From assembly GCA_029721435.1 (NCBI GenBank), contig CM056587.1:12917167-12981166 (forward strand): a DNA stretch of 64,000 nt, written 5' to 3'. This document shows positions 45,950 to 56,300 of the stretch, piece by piece. Below the pieces are notes generated by a model. The model was not told the origin of the DNA and ran no database searches. It was given only the letters and a program-made list of their open reading frames with translations. How positions within the stretch are numbered: position 1 is the first letter of the stretch; each line of letters opens with the position of its first letter. A program made the position numbers and the translations under genes. The stretch comes from Gymnothorax reevesii. Taxonomy: Eukaryota; Chordata; Actinopteri; Anguilliformes; Muraenidae.

Positions 45950-48787
45950 TTAACCCCTTGGCGCAGAAGCCAAATTTGGCTATTTGTGGGCTACCCAATT
46001 TGAAGCTTTATAATTCAAGATTTAAGCTACATAAAGAGGACGAATGTGACTCAACTCAGAAAAGATACTTACAGCATTTAATTATCTCATGTATTTCAGT
46101 TTATTTTTATGATTTTGGGAGAGAAAATGGGCTGCAAACATAAAAAATCTTCAACAGAATTCACCATTGAAACTGTAAAAAATAAAAATTTTGAGGATTG
46201 AAAAATGGCTGGGGGTTAAAACAATACATTTCTGGGATAATAAACTCCTAGACCATAGGTACTCCTCATCTGAACATGGAATATTAAATTATCCACTTTA
46301 ATATGTGATGACTGAAACTGATCGTAGAATGACAGTGTCAATACCATGGCAAATTTTCGCCTCGGGAAACTAATTTTTTATAAACTACTTAGAATACCAT
46401 TGGGTCACTGTAACTGGAGTGGTTGCTCCTGAGGACAATGATTTTTTCTGCTGTATAAGATCATTTATTTTAACTGCAGGATAGATACTATGGGCAAGGA
46501 TATTGAGCAGTTTGCACATCAGGCTTAGCTGAGGAGTTTAATTCATGCAACTCCTAAATAACAGGAGTGATGGCTGCAGGCCCCCCCCCAGAGCCCTTTC
46601 TGATGTCGGTTGCAGGCTCATCTTGGATGTCACAATTTTAATTTTAGAAATTAAAACAGAAAAATAAACATATCAATTGGCTTAAAACCATTTTGTACAG
46701 TCTATGTCAAAAACCTGTGTTTAAAAAAATCTGGGTTGAAATATTTTTTAATTATTCAATATGTATTGAGGAAATGCATTCTCAATGAAGCGGAAGGCGC
46801 TGACACAAACCCATTGGCAAGCAAAAAAGGCGAACAGCAAGCTGAGAGGGATATCTGATTTTCTTCCTCCAAATAATATTTCAGAACTAAAGTATATGAT
46901 ACAAACACTTCCGTTACCCATGGAGAGTGATGAAAGAACAGTACAAATGATGGAAGTAACACAACTATCATCGCAATTGCTATCACCCAGGACTAGCTAG
47001 CTTGTCGCTCCGATGGAGAGCATCAGCAGCGGCTCACTCACTTTAGCGCTGCTATGAACTCGGGATCCTTTCAAGAGAACATTTTTCCTGGAAGCAAATT
47101 CAGTGCGGTCTGATTTTACAGATTGTTTCAATTAGGTTTGTTTGAAAATGGCGATGATTGCATTGTGTAAAAGAAATCGACCTCATTATTTGTTTTATCT
47201 GGACAACCTCAGTGAGAATTAGTTTGCTAAAGGGGGATTTAGCAACTTGGAAAAGGCAAAAGAAAGAACTTAGTCAGCATGAGTTGTCAGACCTGCACTC
47301 TGATTCATTATGTGTGTGAGCCATGCTTTAAGTAACTCCAGTCAGTGCTATGTTTTGGGAGTTTGCAGCTTGAAATCAACATTCTGCAAGGACAGTGTTG
47401 TCACATTTATTCAGATTGACTAAATTCCTGAGCCATGAAGGAATACCGCTCAGAGGGCACCATCATCGTGACACGTACCACAGCAGCTTGTTTGACAGAA
47501 TGCACTTTTTACCAAAAACTCGAGAATGGCTTTAACTTACCTGCTGTAAAGATGTAAAAAAAAAAATTTCCAGCTTCGGAGAATTTTTAGAATGCTGATT
47601 ATGATCCCAAAGGGAATGATTATTTTCGCCTTTTATGGGATTAGTCTGCCGCCTGGATGTTGGCGAAACTGACAAGCTGCATTATTTAAAGATAGTTGAC
47701 TAAATTAAAAATTACGGAATTTAATGCAATTAATCACTTTATTCAAATGGAGGATTTTATCCGAGGATTATTTGTTTATTTTTGGGGCTGAGGACCTCCT
47801 GTAGCTTATAAAACGGCGCATAATAGCTAGGCTTACAAAGTGAAGTCCTTCTGCGCCAATGTTTTATAGAGTGCGACAGGAAGGTGTTTCTGTTCTAAAT
47901 GTAAAAAATGCTGAAACGGGAGATGGAATTCAGAGAAAGGGAAATAATTCCATATCCAACCTCAACTTTTTTAAGCTTTTCATTTTCCAGTATAATTTTA
48001 AAAGAGGGCTAGCCTTTGTATTTTGGAGGGTTTTATTTGTGAGAAAGGGGGTACTTGTCATCCCTAAAATTATGTGCGCATTTTCAATGTAGTCTATTGG
48101 TGGTTTCTTGGTCATTTCCCCATTAATCATTTCTTAATCATTATACGATTATGTATTGGTCTTGTTAATTCAAATAATAAATTGTTTGTGAATCAGGTGA
48201 TATCAAACAGGGAGGGGTTGTGTGCCTTCACGTGTGAGACAGGCTAATCCTGGCAGCATTACCAGGAGTTGGGGTTGAAGAGGTTGAAACAAATAAGGCA
48301 ACAAAAGCATAAAAGCTTTTTAAATGACAAAGGAACTCATTGGGATAAAACATAGGAAAAAAATACAGGCACCAGGACAACAAAACGATTATAAATTCTC
48401 ATTTTTTGTAATCTGTTATGATTAATATGGCAAGTATTCTATTATTCCAGTACTCGCTTGTACCCTTAGTCGCTATGACTGCTGTTGCAAAGACCAACAT
48501 TGTCATAACGCCCTTATGCAGTATTATTTAAATAAATAAATATACTAGTATATATTTTTGTAAAATGACGACACTCTTCTTCTTTCGGTTGGCAGCCCCT
48601 CTAATTCAAACATCTTCCCGCGCCCCTGGAAAGGAGTGAACTCATCTAGACTGTGTTCCAGCTCTGCTTGCTGGTGAGTATTCAATAGCTGACTAGGGGG
48701 TGCCATCTACGATAGAGTAGTGCAACTGCTTCCATAAAACGAGCTGCTCTATGTCCACAGGCGTCGACATCTGTAGAAAGGTGGTAA
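45950..48787 (+). mobile_element. piggyBac-like TTAA element, copy 1
   Basis: It starts TTAA + CCCCTTGGCGCAGAAGCC and ends near 48783 in a diverged complement of the same type of end (CATCTGTAGAAAGGTGGTAA). The left 600 bases and right 190 bases match, in opposite orientation, the element at 54957-56927. About 2 kb between 46565 and 48600 has no counterpart there and is probably a later insertion. No transposase was recognised; a 71-codon frame at 46785-47000 is unassigned. Confidence 0.6.
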
Positions 48788-49261
48788 GATGTCATAAGCC
48801 CTGCTCTGATCATTAGTCATGGTGACCTCTTCAAAAAATTCCGGAGGGTTTGTCAGCCATGACCTTCCCTTACTGAAAACATGTTGGCTATCCCTCAAGA
48901 TATTATTACATTCAAGAAATAATTTCTTTTATGAAAAGAAGGACACTGAATACAAGAGGACATTTATGTTGAATGTTTTTATTACATAGGGAACACACTT
49001 TATCCATTTTGTAAATGGCTTAATAAAAACCCAAAAATCCAGCATGAACATGATTGTTTGAATTCATTAAAACATGAATTGATTATTATTTTAAAACTTT
49101 GAATGGTCTTAAAAACAAAAAAGCCACAAAGACAATGGATTTGTTTTGTGCCTTGAATTTATCTTTGTGAATTATTTTATTATGATTTTGATTATTATTT
49201 ATGTTTATTTTCTCTTGTTTGTTTACCCCAAATTGATTGTTTTATTATTATTATGATTTTA
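48788..49261. other. AT-rich unassigned sequence
   Basis: No coding signal; very AT-rich from 48930 onward. Confidence 0.5.
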
Positions 49262-52130
49262 TTTATTATGCTGGCAGTCCTGGGTACTGCAGACCTTTCC
49301 TGACCACCTGCGAGATGCACTTCGCCCTGCAGCCCAGGACCTATGCTTCTGAACCTGCCAAGGTCGCATTTACCATCTCCCACCTGACGGGTCCAGCTCT
49401 CCAGTGGGGTACTGCCGCCTGGTCAGCCCGCCTCCCCTGTGTGTTTCCACCTTCTCGGCCCTGTCATCCGAGATGAAGCGGCTGTTCGACCGCACCAGGC
49501 GCGGTGCCACTGCAGGTAGAGAGCTGACCCGGATCCGGCAGGGAAGCCGCTCGGTGGTGGAGTATGCCATCGAGTTCCAGACCTTAGCTGCCAGTTCCGA
49601 GTGGAATTCCCATGCGCTCCGAGACTTCTTTGTGGAAGGACTAGTTGATGGCATCAAGGACCCCCTCCTGTTTTATGACCTACCCGGGACGTCGGTCAGC
49701 TCCCTTTAACAGCTGCCTGGAGGAGACTGCCACTCGCTTGGGGCGACAATGGCCAGCTCCCTCCATGACCTGGGTGCTGTATTCAGCAAGTCTAGGGCAG
49801 TGTCTCTGCCACCTCACCGGCCCTATGATTGCGAGATTTACCTCCTGCCGGGAGCAGTCCCGCCTCGCGGCAAGTCTTCTCCCTGTCCCAGCCTGAGAGA
49901 GTGGCCATGGAAAAGTACCTCCAGGAGTCTCTCGCAGCTGGGATAATTCGGCCCTCCACGTCGCCAGCAGGAGCCGGATTCCCTTTTTCGTGGAGAAGAA
50001 GGATGGTTCGCTCCGGCCCTGCATCAACTACTGAGGGTTGAACAAGATAACAGTCCGGAACCGTTATCCTCTTCCCCTCATGTCATCCACCTTCGACATC
50101 ATCCAGGGGGCCCAGGTGTTTACCAAGTTGGATCTGCGGAACGCCTACCACCTGGTGCGGATACGCGAGGGGGACAAGTGGAAGACTGCGTTCAACACTC
50201 CCAGTGGTCACTGGGAATACTTAGTGGTTCCCTTAGGCCTTACCAACGCGCCCGCAGTTTTCCAGTGCTCGGTGAACGATGTCCTGTGATCGGCCGGTCC
50301 GTTTAAGTCTACCTGGACGACATCCTCATTTTTTCACGCACCCAGGAGGAGCACATTTGGTATGTGCACCAAGTCCTGAAACGGTTGTTGGAGAACCGCC
50401 TTTTCGTGAAGGCCTAGAAGTGCGAGTTTCACACCTGCTCCACAACGTTTCTGGGCTACATCATCTTTCCCGGGTCCCTAAAAATGGATCCCGCAAAGGT
50501 GCAGTCCGTCCTGGAATGGCCCCAGCCCAAGGACCGCAAAGCTCTTCGGGGATTCCTGGGGTTCGCTAACTTCTACCGCCGCTTCATCCGAGGGTACAGC
50601 ACGGTGGCAGCTCCCCTGACCGCGCTGACTTCCGTCGAGCAGCCGTTCCGCTGGAATCCCCAGGCTGACCAGGCCTTCCAGCAGCTTAAGCGGCGGTTCA
50701 CATCTGCCCCCATCCTGATGACTCCGGACCCGGCGTCCCAGTTCATCGTGGAGGTGGATGCCTACAACGTGGGCGTGGGAGCGGTGCTGTCCCAAATATC
50801 CACTAAGGACAGGAAGGTACACCGGGAGTCACTGGCAGTCAAGTTGGTTTTAGAGGAGTGGCGTCACTGGCTAGAGTGAGCCACTACACCATTTCTTGTG
50901 TGGACTGACCACAAGAATCTCGAGTACCTGAAGACGGCCAAGAGGCTTAATCCCCGCCAGGCCCAGTGGGCCTTATTTTTCAAGCGATTCAACTTCCCCT
51001 TGGCTTACAGGCCCGGGTCCCATAATGCCAAGGCTGATGCACTTTCTCGACGGTTCGAGACGAGTGCCACACCCGAGTGCCCTCCCGAGACCATCCTCCC
51101 TCCGAGTCGCTTCCTCTGCGCTATCCAGCTCCCCATCGAGGAAAGGATCCGGGCAGCACTGGTCGGGCAGGCTGCAGCACTGGTCGGGCAGGCCGCGCCC
51201 AGTGCCTGTACCGATAACTGTCTGTTCGTTCCCCAGGGCCTCCGGTCAGAGGTGCTTCAGTGGGGACACAGATCCCAGTTCTCGGGCCATACGGAGGTCA
51301 GGAGGACCACCGCCTTTATTCGACGTCGCTGCAGGTGGCCGGACCTCCAGGATGACGTCAAGGGTTTTGTAAGTGCCTGCTCGGTCTGTGCTACAGCCAA
51401 GACACCCCACACACCCCCCTCTGGTCTCCTTCAGCCACTCCCTATCCCTAGTCGCCCCTGGTCCCACATTGCCCTAGATTTTGTAACTGGTCTTCCTCCC
51501 TCCCAAGGCAACACCACTATCCTCACTATTGTTGATTGGTATTCCAAAGCAGCCCACTTCATAGCACTCCCCATGCTCCCCTCAGCCCAATCCACAGCCA
51601 ACCTTCTGATACAGCACGTTGTCCGTCCCCATGGTATCCCTGCCGACACTGTTCCAGCCTGTAGTCCCCAGTTCACCTCCCGCTTTTGGAAAGCGTTCCT
51701 GTCCCTCCTAGGTCCCTCCTGTTCCCTCACTTCCGAGTTTCACCCACAGTCTAACGGCCAGACCGAGCGGGCCAACCAGACCCTGGAGACCATGCTGCGA
51801 TGCGTGTGTGCTCGAAACCCAAGCTATTAGTCTGCCCATCTGCCTTGGGTAGAGTACGCCTACAACTTCCATGCATCTGCAGCCTCTGGTCTCACTCCCT
51901 TCGAGTGCTGCCTGGGGTACCAGCCCCCCCGTTCCCCTCAAAGGAGGCAGAGGTGGGGGTTCCGTCTGCCGAGGCCTTCATGAAGCGGTGCCAAAACACC
52001 TGGCGCACCGCCCACCGCGTCCTCATCCATGCGGGGGATCAGATGAAGGACTCAGCAGACAAGCAACGCAAGCTGGCTCCCACCTACCGCATCGGCCAGA
52101 AAGTCTGGCTCTCTTTCGTGTGTTAGTCTT
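49262..52130 (+). mobile_element. Ty3/gypsy retrotransposon, broken internal region
   Basis: GC-rich plus-strand sequence encodes, in changing frames, part of gag (49262-49709), reverse transcriptase (about 49749-50460), RNase H (about 50484-50980) and integrase (about 51000-52126). RT marks include '[16 protein letters not shown]', '[13 protein letters not shown]' and 'YLDDILIF' near 50309; integrase has an HHCC zinc finger near 51260-51390. The protease and gag zinc knuckle are absent: gag jumps to the pol start near 49710-49749. Several stops (50034, 50287, 50416, 50877, 51828) interrupt it. The second catalytic Asp of integrase is replaced. No LTRs were found. Confidence 0.93.
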
Positions 52131-52199
52131 GCACTGGGCATAGAGCCTGCAAACAACGGTCTTCACCCTCAGAAACACAAGAGGGGAGGGCTGTCAGCA

Positions 52200-52950
52200 T
52201 CATTTCTGTGTTAACAAAGCCTTGGGGAAGAACTTTAAGCAAGAAAAAAGGATTGGGTCCGAGGATGATGCTCGACTCATTCGGGTCAAGACGATACGTT
52301 CCTCACTAACTGAGAGAGCATGTATCTCACTGACTCTCTTAGTTGAAGTAATGGCCATCAGGACGGCGGCCTTCAACGAAAAATGTTTCGTACTGATTGA
52401 TTCCAAGGGCTCAAAGGGAGCCTTGGTCAGTGCATTCAGGACTATATACAAATCCCATGAGGGAAAGGCAGGCACTATGGGGGGTCTGAGTCAACGAGCA
52501 CCTTTGCGAAACCTGGTCACAAGGCGGTGCTGACCAATTGCACCATCTGGACTTTAATTATGGCACGCTGAAATTGCCGCAACATATACTTTTACGTTAG
52601 ATGCAGCATGGCCAGCGTCATAATGTGAGCGCAAGAAACAGAGGACTGAGTTTATGCTACAGGATTTTGGGAAGAGGCCTTGCTCCTCACACCACTGGCT
52701 AAATATGTTCCTCGTTTGCTGTAAGCTGAAGTGGTTGAGGGTGCCCGTGCACCCTCCAATACGTTCAAAACTGTGGGCTCTAATTCTAAACCAGACCATT
52801 TCTTCCGCTCAGGGGCCAAACCCAAAGACTGAGACACGGAGGGTTGGGATGCCACAGGCTCCCCTGCACCTGAGACTAAAGATCTGGCTTCTGTGGGAGC
52901 TGCCATGGTTTCTCCGCTATCAGAGACAGAAGTGTCCCATACCACAGAGG
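52200..52950 (-). pseudogene. DIRS-type tyrosine recombinase fragment
   Basis: Minus-strand frames at 52945-52652, 52799-52554 and 52475-52200 read as successive parts of a DIRS/Ngaro-like recombinase: an N-terminal core-binding region ('WCEEQGLFPKSCS', 'FLRSHYDAGHAASNVKVYVA'), then a catalytic start ('KAAVLMAITSTKRVSEIHAL') that includes the first Arg of the R-H-R-Y set. Frameshifts separate the parts and the C-terminal catalytic residues are absent. It abuts the gypsy remnant in opposite orientation. Confidence 0.78.
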
Positions 52951-52982
52951 TCTGGGCACTTGCATGTCATGTCAACTACTGC

Positions 52983-53156
52983 TTCTTTACACCCGTTGGT
53001 TGAATCCTCTCAAGTTCCGAACGAGGGCGGAGGGTACCCAAACATGAATAAGCTTAGAATCTTTGTGAAGAGCGCCAGGCTGGCCAACAGGAGGTGATAG
53101 TCACGCCTGCTCCGCAATGTGGTGCTTAACCGAGTAAGCTATCTGGCAGTTTACCG
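52983..53156 (-). mobile_element. SINE copy with internal deletion
   Basis: It is a relative of the 29033-29533 SINE. The A-box end (GATAGCTTACTCGGTTAAG near 53130-53150) is fused to the mid-body segment CTCCTGTTGGCCAG...GTTCGGAACTT. The B box and about 150 bases are lost. It lies directly downstream of the last exon of the repeat-rich gene. Confidence 0.8.
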
Positions 53157-53164
53157 TTGCATTT

Positions 53165-53170
53165 TTTAAT
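53165..53170 (-). promoter_or_regulatory. Candidate poly(A) signal ATTAAA
   Basis: The ATTAAA hexamer on the minus strand lies 36 bases after the TAA of the predicted terminal exon (53206-53208). Position and sequence fit a polyadenylation signal; no transcript evidence. Confidence 0.4.
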
Positions 53171-53205
53171 GGCGCTAAGTACAATATATTTCATACATTA
53201 CCAAA

Positions 53206-53320
53206 TTAAACTCTTTTAAATGCGCGTTTTACACCCTTCCAGAATCCTCCTCTCCGCTGACTTGGCCGAGGTAAGGTCTCCTCCAGTGAAGTTACTTCAT
53301 TCTCCCTGCTGGTGAAGCAT
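53206..53320 (-). CDS. Repeat-gene terminal exon (basic tail)
   Basis: The acceptor CCTTTTACAG precedes ATGCTTCACC; one base completes the Arg codon from exon e and 37 codons plus TAA follow. The product ends 'QRRGGFWKGVKRAFKRV', a basic aromatic, potentially amphipathic helix. Support: phase match with exon e, pyrimidine tract, in-frame stop, nearby ATTAAA. No homology proof. Confidence 0.6.
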
Positions 53321-56300
53321 CTGTAAAAGGACAAGCATCAGCGAAACATACATGGTTAAAAAAAATTACATTTGGATTTGAATAAGAGGGAGCGGGTGGG
53401 GAGGTGGAAGGGAGTGGGTAAAGGATAGTGTAGTCAGAGAGAGAATTGCCAGATTTGTTTCTCCATGCTTTGAATTGACTGCACTGAATACTTTTAAGGC
53501 CGAAGGGGTTAAAGGAGCCGCGTTTGCTTATTAAATATGGCGAAGAAGGAGGAAAGGAAGGGAGGAGGGGAGGGCAGGACGCATGTGCTCAGGGATTCAG
53601 TGCAGCCAGCAGGGACAGGGATGAAAGGGGGGACACAAGGTCAAAAGAAAGGAAAACGGAGGGTGCAGCACGAGAAAAACAACCTGTAGAGCTCATTACA
53701 TCTACAAAGTCAGCGGTTTCATTTACATTTTACATTTTCCTCCACTGTATGTCAGTATATTTACTCATTAATACTTATTGTTTATTACATTTTTTCCCTC
53801 TCATTTGTACACTCTGGTTATTTTGCTGTAAAGTTGCCTCAAAGGACCTCTATTGGACTTCATTGAGCGATCCCTAGTGTAATTTTCCATGTTTACATGT
53901 CATCCATTTCATATTGTTTTACAATTTTTTGCAGAAATTTGTAATTGAATTATGTTTGGATTGTATGTTGCATGAATTTTATACTGAAATCAATCAATCA
54001 ATACACTGTATGACTTTGTAAATTGTTATAATCCCGCCGTTGCTATGCACTGTACGTAAATACATGCTCGCCATTATAATCAGTCCAACGCTTTCAGAAT
54101 CCCAGTTAAAACACAGATAAGCGGCCGGCGGATATGATCATCAGCGCCACGCCGCTGCCGTCTGTTCCAACCATTACGCTGCGCCAAGCAGTATTAAGTT
54201 CCAAGATGAACTAATGAGAACCTGTTTCTCCACAAATCGGATTCTGCCCCTCAGCTGGACCAATCAGAATACACCTTCAGCTGATCAAGGGAGTTTGAAA
54301 CTCAGGAGATTTCACAATGAAGCTAATAATAAGCACTGCAACATCTGAAAGACCTGTTCACTACCATTTAAGAGGTGAGATTTTTGCAAAAGATTACAAA
54401 AGTGTTTGGTTTATTGACTTTTGTGATGCGCGGATAGCATTAGAGTCTCCTTACCTGTCATCAGAGTGAAGAAGCCTGACCCTCTCCTCCAGCTCATGGT
54501 CTGATGACAGCTCATCTGGGGGGAGCAGCCTCTTCTCTGCTTGGGACTGTGATGTCTCGCTTCCGTCCAGTGCAGCTGTACACATTGTCTGTTCCCTGTC
54601 CAGGCCATTATTGCAAATATCCAGCCCACTGTTACTGTCATCAGAGTGAAGAAGCCTGACCCTCTCCTCCAGCTCAAGGTCTGAAGGCAGCTCATCTGGG
54701 GGGGGGGGGGGGGGGGGGGGTCACATGATCAGTGAGAAACATCAAACAAGTAGGTGCATACCCTGTACTATCTAGTGCTACCTTGTATCCTCAAAAGTTC
54801 CCATTTTTTCATTGGTAGTTGATCATTACAGTTTTTGGGCGTTTTGTATGGAAGCCCATAGGGGCCAATATTAAAATGAAAATGTAATTCCACTACTGCA
54901 TTATAATTTTCCACGTATGAATGAGTTATTTGAGACAATATTAAATTGAAAATGCATTAACCCCTTTCTGCAGATGTAGATGCCCGCGTCTATAGACCTG
55001 CAAATTGAAAGTACGCTGTTACTGTACTCGATCACTAGATAGCACCCCCGGATCAGTTATTGAATGTTCACAAGCAAGCAGACCTCGAACGCGGTTCTGA
55101 ATACGGTGAAGTTCACTCCACTCCCTGTTTTTTGAGAGCTGCATGAATTAAACTCCTCAGCTAAGCCTGATGTGCAAACTGGTCAGTATCCTTGCCCATA
55201 GTGTCGATTCAGCAGTTTGAAAAAACGATATCTTGACACAGAAAAAATCGTTATCCTTAGTAGCAACCAGTTTAGCCACAGTGAGCTAACAGTATTCCAA
55301 TTAGTAGTTCATAAAAATCAGTTTTCTGAGGCAAAAAAATCGACATGGTATTGATTCTCTCACATTCTATTGCCTATTACAGTTGTCCCATACAAAAAAA
55401 ATTGTAGTTCCCTACCGTGGATTTACGCGTAGATTCCTTCATTGCCAAATCCAGCGCTTCCTTATATCCACCCGAGTACTGGCGTTGATAGCCAATCACT
55501 CAACCATACACTCAAGCTCTTCTGCGTAATTGTAGAGTTACACTTCATAACCTCGTGAAGTTTCCCTGGTAACAATGTATTGATTGGCTCGTTTCTTATC
55601 CAATTCCCGAGTGTTTAAACATTTTAGAGTAAGTGAAACACATTGATTGGACAAACACAGAGCATACAAACCAATGCGTATCAGCAGGCTCGGTTGTATC
55701 CTGTCTACGTTATGCACAATACGCGGCTAAAATAGACGGAATTTATAGAAAATCGGTTCGCAAAACTGGCCTTGAAGTGTTCAGTTACATTACAGGATTT
55801 AAATGAGAACGATATGCTCTATTGGAATTATTTCGAATGAAACAGGACCGGAGAGTTCTTGCTACTGGATACATCGGTCTTTATTTTATACAGTCAATGT
55901 CTCTGGAGGAGGGATTCACGAAAAAGGTCAGGCTGCTATTTTTGTTTGTTTTTTTTTTTTCTGTTTCGGAATGTATATGTACTCAACAAAGTCGAATGTC
56001 GAGGTTTTTTTCCTGTTTAAAACGCGAACTGCCCGTGCATTTTGGTGTGGACCCCCGGTACGTTCATTGCACGTTTCTTTTGAATCGGGTGACGCAATGG
56101 ATTTGATATTCCCTGAAAGTGGAGTGTCTGTTCAGTTAAAATAAGGTATATTTCAGAATTCAGATATTACTGTGTTAGTGAGGTGTACTTGCTCCTTATA
56201 AGTGTTGAAATGGGTTCGTGAGCTTTGAAGAGGGGACTGGTAGCTTTCATTACTGGGTGAATGTTCTGACCGTTTAATTAGCAGTTTATTTAATGCGTGT

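Noticed and set aside
46785..47000. 71-codon frame in piggyBac-like copy 1
   Set aside because: Too short to assign and no transposase motif visible; not called as a gene.
53524..53877. 117-codon plus-strand frame rich in Gly, Arg and Lys
   Set aside because: Lies in a purine-rich intronic stretch; no domain and antisense to the gene.
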